From Streptococcus lactarius (GTDB taxonomy: Bacteria; Bacillota; Bacilli; Lactobacillales; Streptococcaceae): 18,510 nt of DNA. The translations under genes were made by a program, and so were the position numbers. The first letter of the stretch is position 1, and each line of letters begins with the position of its first letter. Positions 1 through 6,633 of this stretch are shown here, piece by piece. The stretch lies in NCBI RefSeq assembly GCF_016642265.1, contig NZ_MRXX01000003.1, forward strand, positions 1 through 18,510, read 5' to 3'. The notes below the pieces were generated by a model that saw only the letters and a list, made by a program, of their open reading frames with translations, made no database searches and was not told the DNA's origin.

Positions 1-28
1 AAGACTATGTAAAGCAGAAATAGAATGG

Positions 29-102
29 GCACCCTTAGCTCAACTGGATAGAGTACCTGACTACGAATCAGGCGGTTAGAGGTTCGACTCCTCTAGGGTG
101 CA
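29..102 (+). tRNA. tRNA-Arg (anticodon ACG)
   Basis: A full cloverleaf can be drawn. The acceptor stem GCACCCT (29-35) pairs with AGGGTGC (95-101), with discriminator A at 102. The anticodon arm is CCTGA-CTACGAA-TCAGG, so the anticodon is ACG, reading Arg CGN codons (A34 is normally converted to inosine in this tRNA). The T arm contains GGTTCGACTCC. No CCA is encoded after the discriminator base, so CCA must be added after transcription. The next tRNA follows 19 nt downstream, so the two are probably co-transcribed; any promoter or further tRNAs lie upstream of the window. Confidence 0.96.
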
Positions 103-121
103 TAAGGCGAAAGCTTTAGAT

Positions 122-195
122 CGGGAAGTAGCTCAGCTTGGTAGAGTACTTGGTTTGGGACCAAGGTGTCGCAGGTTCGAATCCTGTCTTCCCGA
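122..195 (+). tRNA. tRNA-Pro (anticodon TGG)
   Basis: The acceptor stem CGGGAAG (122-128) pairs with CTTCCCG (188-194), with discriminator A at 195. The anticodon arm CTTGG-TTTGGGA-CCAAG gives anticodon TGG, reading Pro CCN codons. The T arm is intact (CAGGTTCGAATCCTG). CCA is not encoded. It is the last tRNA of the cluster, followed by a terminator-like hairpin. Confidence 0.96.
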
Positions 196-206
196 TAGTA
201 TATTGA

Positions 207-236
207 AAAGGCTAATGGTTTCATTAGGCTTTTTTG
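207..236 (+). terminator. Rho-independent terminator of the tRNA cluster
   Basis: A hairpin forms with CTAATG and CATTAG as the inner stem (loop GTTT), then one G-G mismatch, a further G-C pair and an AAAA/TTTT base, running into a TTTTTT tract at 230-235. It sits directly after tRNA-Pro and facing the minus-strand ntdP terminator. Confidence 0.75.
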
Positions 237-258
237 TTATTTCTTTAGATGGATGACA

Positions 259-283
259 AGAAAAAAGAGCTTTCGCTCTTTCC
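259..283 (-). terminator. Rho-independent terminator of ntdP
   Basis: Read on the minus strand, AAAGAGC-GAAA-GCTCTTT forms a 7-bp stem with a GNRA tetraloop, followed by a T run. It begins a few bases after the ntdP stop codon. Confidence 0.85.
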
Positions 284-287
284 AACT

Positions 288-821
288 TTATTTATTTCGC
301 AGTTCAACATAACGGTTATACCAAATTTTGATATATTCCTCTGAAAAAGGACCTTTGTTTTGGTTGATCCAATCTACTAATACCTTTACATTTTCCTTCA
401 AAATAAAGTCAATGTTGTCTGAATAGTGCATTTTCTCTTTATGCTGCTCATATTCTTCAACATCTAACAATTTTTTTTCACCATTTGTAAAGACCTTGAC
501 ATCGAGATCATAGTCGATATATTTTAAGGCTTCCTGGTCGATGTGAAAAGGACTTGCTAGGTTACAGTAGTATGATACACCATTGTCACGGATCATGGCG
601 ATGATGTTAAACCAATATTTTTTATGGAAATAAACGATCGCTGGTTCACGTGTAATCCAACGTCTGCCATCACTTTCAGTAACAAGTGTATGATCATTTA
701 CTCCAATAATTGCATTTTCGGTTATCTTTAATACCATGGTGTCACGCCATGTTCGGTGTAAACTGCCATCATGTTTATAACTTTGAATTGTAATAAAGTC
801 GCCTTCTTTAGGTAGTTTCAT
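288..821 (-). CDS. ntdP: Nucleoside tri-/diphosphate phosphatase, NtdP family (DUF402/UPF0374)
   Basis: This 177-residue cytoplasmic protein belongs to the DUF402 family, whose Staphylococcus aureus member hydrolyses nucleoside tri- and diphosphates (mainly GTP/GDP-type substrates) with divalent metal. The residues I remember as functional in that family are all at the expected positions: R23 (in LHRTW) as candidate acid, N87 (in YYCNLASP), the D103/D105/D107 cluster (DYDLD), and D120 and E123. Length is normal. The start is the ATG at 821, with a weak AGAAAG about 10 nt upstream and an extended -10 promoter some 40 nt upstream. It is transcribed alone and ends in its own terminator. The family is clear; the true substrate in this organism is inferred. 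Confidence 0.88.
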   Translation of the reverse strand: MKLPKEGDFITIQSYKHDGSLHRTWRDTMVLKITENAIIGVNDHTLVTESDGRRWITREPAIVYFHKKYWFNIIAMIRDNGVSYYCNLASPFHIDQEALKYIDYDLDVKVFTNGEKKLLDVEEYEQHKEKMHYSDNIDFILKENVKVLVDWINQNKGPFSEEYIKIWYNRYVELRNK

Positions 822-859
822 AACGTACCAACTTTCTACAATCTAAGTATATCCTCTAT

Positions 860-868
860 ATTGTATCA
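860..868 (-). promoter_or_regulatory. Extended -10 promoter of ntdP
   Basis: On the minus strand the sequence TGATACAAT is a near-consensus extended -10 element, giving a predicted start near 853 and a 5' UTR of about 32 nt. No good -35 box is seen at 16-18 bp, which is common for extended -10 promoters. The 822-930 gap between recX and ntdP otherwise holds only AT-rich sequence with no clear recX terminator, so recX read-through into ntdP is possible. Confidence 0.65.
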
Positions 869-930
869 TATTTTTTCAAATATTTTCTGTTTTTTCTATC
901 ATATTTTCAATTTAATTCATGAAGAGAGGT

Positions 931-1713
931 TTATTCATCTAGGAAGTCCCTTATGGCTGACGTTATATCACTATAATCGTACCCTTTTCTTGCCAGTGCT
1001 TGTGTTAAACGTTGTTTGAGGTCGTAGCCATCATACTTTCGCGAATATTTCCGATATTGCTTATCCAACTCTTTAAAGATTAGTTCCTGAACGGTTTCCT
1101 CTTCTATCTGGCTATCCAGTTGGTCAAAGGCTGTTTTAGCTTCCAAGTAGGAAAACCCTTTGTTGGTAAGATTTTGGATTATCTTGTCTTGTAGAGCACG
1201 AGCAGGCAATTTACCCTGATATTTTTTCAGTAGTTTTTCGGCTGTACGCTCTGCGACTTCCGTCATGTTAAATTCTTGTAAGACGTCTTGGATAACGGCC
1301 TTAGCAACTCCTTTTTGAGAAATCTTTTGTATCAGCATGTAGCTTCCCTTGTCACCAGATAGCTGATTGGAATTGATGATAGCATAGGCATACTGACGGT
1401 CATTGATCCAGTTGTCATCCTTGAGGGCTTGGATGACTTGTGGTATGATTTTCTCATCAATCTCATGTTTAACTAAATAGTCTCTGACTTCTTTTTCAGT
1501 ACGGGCCTTGAAGGATAAGTGGTAGAGCGCCAAGTTTTTTCCGTAGGAAAATTGTGCAAAGGTTTGAATTTCTGCAAACTCTTGAGGACTAATTTCCTTA
1601 TCCTTGGTCAACATAAAGCGAACAATGGTATCCTCTGTAATATAGCAGGTTTGGTCGCTATCAAGTTCTAGCAGGTAGAGACGTTTTTTCTTTTCTAGTT
1701 TTGTGATTTTCAT
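931..1713 (-). CDS. recX: Regulatory protein RecX
   Basis: A 260-residue RecX family protein. RecX proteins bind RecA and modulate its filaments and recombinase activity. The protein is almost all helical and shows the tandem three-helix repeats of the family, including the motif [15 protein letters not shown] at about 66-80 and repeated xxLxxKGxxxxxI units towards the C-terminus (for example LTNKGF and [11 protein letters not shown]). I place the start at the ATG at 1713 ([18 protein letters not shown]), not at an in-frame ATG 12 codons upstream: the 1713 site has AAAGGA five bases upstream, and the longer form would run into the end of the upstream aph-like gene. That gene stops 10 nt upstream, so both are probably on one mRNA. 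The length matches long-form streptococcal RecX. Confidence 0.93.
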   Translation of the reverse strand: MKITKLEKKKRLYLLELDSDQTCYITEDTIVRFMLTKDKEISPQEFAEIQTFAQFSYGKNLALYHLSFKARTEKEVRDYLVKHEIDEKIIPQVIQALKDDNWINDRQYAYAIINSNQLSGDKGSYMLIQKISQKGVAKAVIQDVLQEFNMTEVAERTAEKLLKKYQGKLPARALQDKIIQNLTNKGFSYLEAKTAFDQLDSQIEEETVQELIFKELDKQYRKYSRKYDGYDLKQRLTQALARKGYDYSDITSAIRDFLDE

Positions 1714-1723
1714 GATTTTCCTT

Positions 1724-2500
1724 TTATCCAAACGCTTCAAAGGCAGCAACGAGTCGAAGTTTATTTACATCGACCTGTTCTCTCCCATAATAGTCAAGAA
1801 ATAGTTCTGCGTATTTAGGGTCATGTAGGTTATAGTTGAGGGACCAAACTGCCCAAAAGAGATCGATATGTCGGTCACTGAAATCAGCTAAGCCAAGGTC
1901 AATAAAGCAAGAGAAGTGGTCAGCATCTTTTAGAATAAGGTTCGGTAGACAGGCATCCCCGTGAATAAAGGCATCTGTCTTTAAAAGGTGCCCTTGTTCT
2001 CGAATGAGCTGGAAGGCCTCTTCACGGCTGCTAATCCGGAATTGGGGTAGGAGAGCCTTGGCATAGAACTCACCTTTTTCATAGTTTTTTAATGCTCTGT
2101 CTTTATAGGCCTGTAAATGATTTTCTGATGGGAAATTTTGCGGATAAAAGCTGTGAAGTTTTTTAAGAGCTTCGGCCATGGTTCGGCAGATTTTTTCTGG
2201 CTGGTCTAAAAAAGCGAGAGTATCATGACCAATAGCCTCTTTAGTCAGGAGGTAGTCTTTATCTGTAGATAGATAGTGGATGACTGGAGTTCCTATTCCC
2301 TCTTGTTCAAACAAACTTGCAATTCTAGCTTCTCTCTCTAATCTTCCCTTTTGATCTATTTTCAAATAGTAACCTGAATCAAGATAGAGAACCGTTGCGC
2401 CTGAATGAGAAGAGCTGTCAGAAAGAGTTGCTCCCTCTATATAAGTTCGTAATTGCTCAGGAAAATCCAATGGGGAAAAATGAGATATCTTTGTATTCAT
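1724..2500 (-). CDS. APH(3')-like aminoglycoside phosphotransferase family protein
   Basis: A 258-residue protein with the kinase fold of aminoglycoside 3'-phosphotransferases (typically about 264 residues). Visible elements: YLKID with K47 (nucleotide-binding Lys), E57 in the following helix, the Brenner motif HGDACLPN (180-187) with candidate catalytic base D182 and metal-binding N187, and FIDLG with metal-binding D201. The DxxxxN spacing and the DLGxAD stretch followed by D-RHIDL match APH(3') rather than distant choline- or homoserine-kinase relatives. The C-terminus ends FEAFG, close to but not the same as the DE(L/F)F ending of APH(3')-III/II, whose last Phe helps bind drug. It is followed by recX in what looks like an operon. 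The promoter places transcription at the start codon (leaderless). Whether it acts on aminoglycosides is unknown; a chromosomal housekeeping kinase is equally possible. Confidence 0.85.
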   Translation of the reverse strand: MNTKISHFSPLDFPEQLRTYIEGATLSDSSSHSGATVLYLDSGYYLKIDQKGRLEREARIASLFEQEGIGTPVIHYLSTDKDYLLTKEAIGHDTLAFLDQPEKICRTMAEALKKLHSFYPQNFPSENHLQAYKDRALKNYEKGEFYAKALLPQFRISSREEAFQLIREQGHLLKTDAFIHGDACLPNLILKDADHFSCFIDLGLADFSDRHIDLFWAVWSLNYNLHDPKYAELFLDYYGREQVDVNKLRLVAAFEAFG

Positions 2501-2506
2501 GGTTTT

Positions 2507-2515
2507 ATTGTAACA
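2507..2515 (-). promoter_or_regulatory. Extended -10 promoter of the aph-like/recX operon (leaderless)
   Basis: On the minus strand TGTTACAAT ends six bases before the ATG at 2500 (AAAACC between them). Counting the last T as -7 puts +1 exactly at the A of the ATG. No Shine-Dalgarno sequence exists between promoter and start, so a leaderless mRNA is predicted. The -35 region (about 2530-2535) is poor. Confidence 0.68.
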
Positions 2516-2540
2516 TATTCTTAAACATTGAGAAACTACG

Positions 2541-2549
2541 TGGTATAAT
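2541..2549 (+). promoter_or_regulatory. Extended -10 promoter of rlmCD (leaderless)
   Basis: TGGTATAAT is a perfect extended -10. The ATG of rlmCD begins six bases after it (AGACTT between), so +1 falls on the A of the ATG at 2556. There is no Shine-Dalgarno sequence. The -35 position (2521-2526, TTAAAC) is weak. It is back-to-back with the aph promoter inside a 55-bp gap. Confidence 0.75.
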
Positions 2550-2555
2550 AGACTT

Positions 2556-3908
2556 ATGAGTCTTAAAGTAAAACAAAAAATTCCTTTGAAAATTAAACGA
2601 ATGGGAATTAACGGAGAAGGAATTGGCTTTTATAAAAAAACACTTGTCTTTGTGCCTGGGGCTTTAAAGGGCGAAGATATCTTCTGTCAAATTACAAGTG
2701 TCAAGAAAAATTTTGCGGAAGCCAAACTCCTATCTGTGAATAAGGCGTCTAAGTATCGGGTGACACCCATGTGTGATATCTATGAGACCTGTGGGGGCTG
2801 TCAAATCATGCATTTGAAGTATGACAAGCAGTTGGAGTTTAAGACAGATTTATTGCAACAGGCCTTGAAGAAGTTCTCACCTGAAGGCTTTGAACAGTAT
2901 GCTATTCGGCCGACAATCGGAATGAAGGAGCCTCTTTACTATCGGGCAAAATTGCAATTTCAAACAAGGAAATTCAAGGGTCAGGTGAAGGCGGGGCTCT
3001 ATGCTCAAAATTCACATTATTTGGTAGAATTAAAAGATTGTTTGGTTCAAGATCCGGTTATTCAAGCGATTGCTACTGATCTAGCGGATTTATTGACCTA
3101 CTATCAGATTCCGATTGCTGATGAGCGAAAAGAACTGGGTGTCAGAACCATGATGGTTCGACGGGCTCGGAAGTCTGGTCAGGTTCAGATCATTGTGGTC
3201 ACTAGTCGGCAGATTAATTTAAAGGATTTAGTGGAAGACTTGGTTAAGAAACACCCTGAGATTGTCAGCGTTGCTGTTAATAAAAATACGTCTCGCTCCA
3301 GTGAAATCTATGGGGACCAAACACAGATTATTTGGGGTGAAGAGGCTATTCTTGAAGGTGTTTTGGATTACGAATTCTCCCTTTCTCCTCGTGCCTTTTA
3401 TCAACTGAATCCAGAGCAGACTCAAGTCTTGTATAGTGAGGCGGTTAAGGCTTTGGATGTTTCGCCGGAGGATCATCTAATTGATGCCTACTGTGGTGTT
3501 GGAACGATTGGGTTTGCTTTTGCGAATCGAGTGAAAAGTGTTCGGGGGATGGATATCATTCCTGAAGCGATTGAAGATGCCAAATACAATGCTAAACGGA
3601 TGGGATTTGAGAATACCCACTATGAGGTTGGTACAGCAGAAGAGATCATTCCTCGCTGGTACCAAGAAGGCTATCGAGCAGATGCAGTCATTGTGGATCC
3701 ACCCCGTACGGGTTTAGGGGCGAAATTGATCGAGACCTTGTTGCACTATGCACCTGAAAAGATGGTCTATGTCTCTTGTAATGTCTCTACTTTGGCACGG
3801 GATCTAGTGGCTTTGACAAAGGTTTATGAGGTTGAATACATTCAATCAGTGGATATGTTCCCCCATACAGCACGGACAGAAGCAGTTGTGAAATTAGTGA
3901 AGAAGTGA
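2556..3908 (+). CDS. rlmCD: 23S rRNA (uracil-5-)-methyltransferase RlmCD (TrmA/RumA family)
   Basis: A 450-residue SAM-dependent RNA m5U methyltransferase. Residues 5-60 form a TRAM RNA-binding domain. Cysteines C73, C79, C82 (CxxxxxCGGC) and C162 are the [4Fe-4S] ligands seen in this family. DAYCGVGT (310-317) is the SAM motif, VDPPRTGL (from V380) the Asp-Pro-Pro motif, C408 in [11 protein letters not shown] the catalytic nucleophile, and E442 in HTARTE the general base. It closely resembles the pneumococcal enzyme that I recall modifying both U747 and U1939 of 23S rRNA; in that species U747 methylation affects RlmAII action at G748 and telithromycin response. The single-site RlmD is the alternative. 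No SD precedes the ATG, and the promoter predicts a leaderless mRNA. The gene heads an operon with three small-domain genes. Confidence 0.9.
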   Translation: MSLKVKQKIPLKIKRMGINGEGIGFYKKTLVFVPGALKGEDIFCQITSVKKNFAEAKLLSVNKASKYRVTPMCDIYETCGGCQIMHLKYDKQLEFKTDLLQQALKKFSPEGFEQYAIRPTIGMKEPLYYRAKLQFQTRKFKGQVKAGLYAQNSHYLVELKDCLVQDPVIQAIATDLADLLTYYQIPIADERKELGVRTMMVRRARKSGQVQIIVVTSRQINLKDLVEDLVKKHPEIVSVAVNKNTSRSSEIYGDQTQIIWGEEAILEGVLDYEFSLSPRAFYQLNPEQTQVLYSEAVKALDVSPEDHLIDAYCGVGTIGFAFANRVKSVRGMDIIPEAIEDAKYNAKRMGFENTHYEVGTAEEIIPRWYQEGYRADAVIVDPPRTGLGAKLIETLLHYAPEKMVYVSCNVSTLARDLVALTKVYEVEYIQSVDMFPHTARTEAVVKLVKK

Positions 3909-3925
3909 AAATGAACGAAATGAGT

Positions 3926-3931
3926 AAAGGA
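3926..3931 (+). promoter_or_regulatory. Ribosome binding site that fixes the DUF1858 start
   Basis: AAAGGA lies nine bases before the ATG at 3941, while the upstream in-frame GTG (3905) and ATGs (3911, 3920) lack a good site. This supports the shorter protein beginning MDNVIDV. Confidence 0.6.
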
Positions 3932-3940
3932 AATAGGAAA

Positions 3941-4174
3941 ATGGACAATGTTATTGATGTATCGATTCCAGTGGCTCAAGTCATTGATCAACATCCGGAA
4001 GTATTGGACTTGTTGGTGGAGTTGGGCTTTAAACCTTTAGCCAACCCCATCATGCGCAATACAGTTGGGCGCAAGGTTTCCTTGAAACAAGGATCAAAAT
4101 TAGAAGGTACCCCCATGGAGAAGGTTGTGCGAACGCTAGAAGCTAATGGCTATGAAGTAGTGGGGTTAGACTAA
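3941..4174 (+). CDS. DUF1858 domain protein
   Basis: A 77-residue protein, essentially one DUF1858 domain: residues 5-75 contain IPVAQVIDQHPEVLDLLVEL, then a GFKPLANP turn and an N/R/K-rich region (MRNTVGRKVSLKQG) leading into a final helix. It is small, soluble and has no Cys. DUF1858 domains often occur as short stand-alone proteins or fused to hemerythrin/DUF438-type proteins, and here the next gene is exactly such a protein. Start chosen at 3941 by RBS (AAAGGA) and by the start of conservation. The stop codon overlaps the next ATG in TAATG, so translation of the two is probably coupled. The molecular function is unknown; a small partner or ligand-binding subunit of the DUF438 protein is an inference. 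Confidence 0.85.
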   Translation: MDNVIDVSIPVAQVIDQHPEVLDLLVELGFKPLANPIMRNTVGRKVSLKQGSKLEGTPMEKVVRTLEANGYEVVGLD

Positions 4175-5520
4175 TGAGCGATGAACGAATTCATGTCTTG
4201 AGAGACATCTTATTAGACCTGCATCATGGAGCATCTCCTGAGTCGGTCCAAGAACGATTTGATGCGACCTTTGCGGGGGTTTCTGCGATTGAGATCTCTC
4301 TCATGGAGCATGAGCTGATGAACTCTGATGCAGGGGTTACGTTTGAAGATGTTATGGAACTTTGTGATGTCCATGCGAATCTCTTTAAGAACGCTGTCCA
4401 AGGGGTCGAAGTGGCAGATACTGACCATCCAGGCCATCCGGTTCAAATCTTTAAGCAGGAGAACCTGGCTCTTCGGGCCGCTATGATGCGGGTCCGCCGC
4501 TTGCTAGATAATTATGAGACAACTGAGGATCCTGAGATGATCCAAGAGATTCATAAGGGCTTACTGCGTCAGTTGGGCTTGGTGGGTCAATTTGATCGGC
4601 ATTATCGCCGGAAGGAAGAGTTGATGTTTCCGATTATGGAAAAATACGGCCATGATTCACCTCCGAAAGTGATGTGGGGGGTGGATGACCAGATTCGGGA
4701 ACTCTTTGCGAAAGCACTGGATGTGGCCAAGGGACTACCGGATTCCGACATCTTAGAAGTCAAAAAGTGTTTTGAAGCCTTTGCGCAAGAGTTTGAGGGA
4801 ATGATCTTTAAAGAAGAATCAATTCTCTTGATGATATTGTTGGAATCCTTTACTCAGGATGATTGGCTTTCCATTGCGGAGGAAAGTGATGCTTATGGTT
4901 ATGCCATTATTCTCCCAAGTGAAAAATGGGTGCCAAAACGCGTAGGTTTCAAAGAAGAACCACTGAAGGAACCAGAAGATTCTACTGAACTTCTTTCTTC
5001 TTCAGGAGGAGAAGAACAACGTCAGGTCATTGAGACTCCTGAGGGACAATTGACCATTACTTTCACACCTAAGAAAAAAGAAGAGAGCTTTGATAGAAAG
5101 CAAGCTCAATCATTTGGCAATGGTTATTTGTCAGTCGAGCAAGCGAATTTGATTTTAAATCATTTGCCGATGGAGATCACTTTTGTCAATAAGGATGATA
5201 TATTCCAATATTACAATGATGTGGCGCCTTTTGAGGAGATGATTTTCAAACGGACGCCGTCGCAGATAGGACGTAATGTCGAATTGTGCCATCCGCCAAA
5301 ATACTTGGAGAAGGTCAAGGCGATTATGCAAGGACTTCGTGAAGGGAAAAAAGACAAGTACGAAATGTGGTTCAAATCAGAATCGCGTGGAAAATTCGTC
5401 CATGTCACCTATGCAGCCGTGCGTGATGAAGCTGGAGACTTTCAAGGTGTCTTGGAATATGTTCAGGACATTCAACCCTATCGAGAGATCGATACGGATT
5501 TTTATAGAGGAATGGAGTAA
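4174..5520 (+). CDS. DUF438 / hemerythrin-like (HHE) / PAS domain protein
   Basis: A 448-residue soluble protein with three modules. Residues 4-75 are the DUF438 domain (HVLRDILLDLHHG to CDVHANLFKNAV). Residues 82-240 are a four-helix hemerythrin-like domain with HPGHPVQIFKQEN (H85, H88, E96), HYRRKEELMFP (H143, E148), a VMWGVDDQIRE helix (D171/D172) and a MIFKEESILL helix; these acidic and His side chains could hold a di-iron site, though there are fewer His than in classical hemerythrin. An acidic, low-complexity linker (about 260-305) follows, then a PAS_10-type domain (about 325-440, NHLPMEITFVNKDD to VLEYVQDIQPYREID). There is no kinase, DNA-binding or cyclase output domain. A redox, oxygen or NO sensor or an iron-handling role is plausible but unproven. 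Translation is coupled to DUF1858 (TAATG), with DUF1912 directly downstream. Confidence 0.88.
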   Translation: MSDERIHVLRDILLDLHHGASPESVQERFDATFAGVSAIEISLMEHELMNSDAGVTFEDVMELCDVHANLFKNAVQGVEVADTDHPGHPVQIFKQENLALRAAMMRVRRLLDNYETTEDPEMIQEIHKGLLRQLGLVGQFDRHYRRKEELMFPIMEKYGHDSPPKVMWGVDDQIRELFAKALDVAKGLPDSDILEVKKCFEAFAQEFEGMIFKEESILLMILLESFTQDDWLSIAEESDAYGYAIILPSEKWVPKRVGFKEEPLKEPEDSTELLSSSGGEEQRQVIETPEGQLTITFTPKKKEESFDRKQAQSFGNGYLSVEQANLILNHLPMEITFVNKDDIFQYYNDVAPFEEMIFKRTPSQIGRNVELCHPPKYLEKVKAIMQGLREGKKDKYEMWFKSESRGKFVHVTYAAVRDEAGDFQGVLEYVQDIQPYREIDTDFYRGME

Positions 5521-5522
5521 AG

Positions 5523-5777
5523 ATGAGTTACGAAACAGAGTTTATGAAGGAGTTTGAGGAGTGGATCAAGACCCAAGTCATGATCAATGAGATGGCCCTA
5601 GAAGAAAGTAAGAAGGTTTTTGATGAAGACCAGGATGAACGAGCTAAAATTGCCATGATTCGCTATGAAAGCCGTTTGGATGCTTATCAGTTCTTGCAAG
5701 GGAAGTTTGAAAATTTCCACGCTGGAAAGGGATTTCATGATTTGCCAGATGGCCTCTTTGGTGAAAGAAAATACTAA
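5523..5777 (+). CDS. DUF1912 family protein
   Basis: An 84-residue acidic helical protein matching the streptococcal DUF1912 family as I remember it: an N-terminal FxxxFEEWIKTQ helix, then the core DERAKIAMIRYESRLDAYQFL, and a C-terminal FHDLPDGLFGERKY. There is no signal peptide or membrane segment. It starts two bases after the DUF438 stop, with GGAG as the RBS inside the end of that gene, so it belongs to the same operon. Function unknown. No convincing terminator follows it; the 5778-5834 stretch holds only a weak CAGCT/AGCTG hairpin without a T tract on the right side. Confidence 0.85.
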   Translation: MSYETEFMKEFEEWIKTQVMINEMALEESKKVFDEDQDERAKIAMIRYESRLDAYQFLQGKFENFHAGKGFHDLPDGLFGERKY

Positions 5778-5834
5778 AATGACGTTATTGAAGGCGTTTT
5801 ACCAGCTGGATTTAGCTGAAAATTGGGCAATGAC

Positions 5835-5862
5835 TTGATTTTTTAAGGGATTATGATACAAT
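5835..5862 (+). promoter_or_regulatory. Promoter of the HhH protein gene
   Basis: -35 TTGATT (5835-5840), a 16-bp spacer and an extended -10 TGATACAAT (5854-5862). The predicted start is near 5869, leaving an untranslated leader of about 89 nt. Confidence 0.75.
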
Positions 5863-5878
5863 AAAAAAGTTGAAATGA

Positions 5879-5912
5879 CATCAACGGATTATTGAAAGTA
5901 ATGATGGTGATG
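5879..5912 (+). other. Leader hairpin upstream of the HhH protein gene
   Basis: In the leader, CATCA (5879-5883) can pair with TGATG (5908-5912), and inside an asymmetric loop ATTATT (5888-5893) pairs with AGTAAT (5897-5902). It could be a modest regulatory or stabilising structure; stability was judged by eye only. Confidence 0.3.
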
Positions 5913-5957
5913 AAACCTTGTTGCCTTAGGAATTGATCACTATTTTTAGGAGGAAAA

Positions 5958-6305
5958 ATGGCAAAGAAGAACGTAAACCGTGCAAAACAATACAAACATC
6001 AAAATAGACATGTCTTGAAAAAAGCTGTTGCAACTGTAACTGCAGCTGTGAAAGAAGCACCGAAAAAAGTTGAAAAAGCTACAAAAGCAGTAGCAAAAGA
6101 AGTGAAACAAGCGGCTTCTTCAGTGGAAGAGTTTGCTGCAAGTTTGGAAGGTGTGGCACTTGATCGTGCGCAAACATTCTATGATGAAGGTATTCGCTCT
6201 GTTGCGGACTTTACTAGCTGGACAGAGAAAGAGTTGTTGGCCCTTAAAGGAATCGGCCCAGCTACAATCAAGAAATTGAAAGAACTAGGCATTAAATTTA
6301 AATAA
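5958..6305 (+). CDS. Basic Lys/Ala-rich protein with C-terminal helix-hairpin-helix motif
   Basis: A 115-residue protein in two parts. Residues 1-60 are strongly basic and rich in Lys, Ala and Val (MAKKNVNRAKQYKHQNRH, then KKAVATVTAAV...KKVEKATKAVAKEVKQA), like the tails of histone H1-type nucleoid proteins. Residues 61-115 are a compact fold ending in a helix-hairpin-helix DNA-binding motif, KGIGPATIKKLKELGI (97-112), with the GIGP hairpin. No catalytic residues are seen. A near-ideal RBS (AGGAGG, 5948-5953) and a strong promoter suggest high expression; the leader is about 89 nt. It is probably monocistronic. Non-specific DNA or nucleoid binding is my inference; binding to structured RNA is the main alternative. 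Confidence 0.82.
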   Translation: MAKKNVNRAKQYKHQNRHVLKKAVATVTAAVKEAPKKVEKATKAVAKEVKQAASSVEEFAASLEGVALDRAQTFYDEGIRSVADFTSWTEKELLALKGIGPATIKKLKELGIKFK

Positions 6306-6321
6306 TCGCTTTTGTGATTTC

Positions 6322-6350
6322 TTGCTATTTCCAGAAGATCTTGATAAAAT
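6322..6350 (+). promoter_or_regulatory. Promoter of the T-box/valS operon
   Basis: -35 TTGCTA (6322-6327), a 17-bp spacer and an extended -10 TGATAAAAT (6342-6350). The predicted start is A6357, almost exactly at the first base of T-box stem I, so there is nearly no sequence before the riboswitch. Confidence 0.78.
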
Positions 6351-6354
6351 GAAG

Positions 6355-6608
6355 CTATTAGAGGTGTTTTGAATCCCATATTTTACAGAAAGTGGCGGAG
6401 CTGAGAAGTCCACAAATGTGTCAAAACTAGTTGCTAATGGATAAAAATGAAATATTGAAATGGTCTTTTTGCTTGCTTTTGGGACGAGCTAACGACGTCA
6501 TAAAAGAGAAATAATAAGATTAAAGATGCGGGCATCTGCCCGAAATTGGGTGGTACCGCGGATAAACATATTCGTCCCTGTCAGATTGATGACAGGGGCG
6601 ATTTTTTT
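6355..6608 (+). promoter_or_regulatory. T-box riboswitch (tRNA-Val type inferred) of the valS operon
   Basis: The conserved T-box is present at 6543-6560: AAATTGGGTGGTACCGCG. Its UGGU (6551-6554) would pair with the ACCA end of uncharged tRNA, matching a discriminator A as expected for tRNA-Val. Stem I: base CTATTAG/CTAATGG (6355-6361 with 6434-6440), GTTTTGA/TCAAAAC, CATATTT/AAATGTG, then an AG-bulge-like ACAGAAAG and a distal loop GGCGGAGCTGAGAAG. A second stem (6476-6486 with 6496-6506) and stem III CGGGC-ATCT-GCCCG (6529-6542) follow. The specifier is not certain: GTT (6430-6432), next to the basal helix, fits Val. Valine is mainly inferred from valS being the operon's only tRNA synthetase gene. 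This accounts for the whole 6306-6633 gene-free stretch. Confidence 0.92.
6573..6608 (+). terminator. Regulated terminator of the T-box
   Basis: CGTCCCTGTCA (6573-6583) pairs with TGACAGGGGCG (6590-6600) with one G-U pair, loop GATTGA, then T7. It forms when charged tRNA fails to stabilise the antiterminator. Confidence 0.92.
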
Positions 6609-6633
6609 GCAACTCTAGGCAAAGGAGGTTGTC

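Noticed and set aside
3905..3940. Longer DUF1858 protein from GTG 3905 or ATG 3911/3920
   Set aside because: No good RBS for those starts, and the extra residues do not belong to the domain. Still possible as a minor coupled start overlapping rlmCD.
6304..6322. Possible terminator after the HhH gene (AATCGC-TTTT-GTGATT)
   Set aside because: Only six weak pairs including a G-U and a short T run; not convincing, and it merges with the T-box promoter.
6405..6411. GAAGTCC as the T-box specifier (GTC, Val)
   Set aside because: It resembles the GAA-specifier context, but in the fold I drew it lies in the distal loop of stem I, not the specifier loop. Not excluded.
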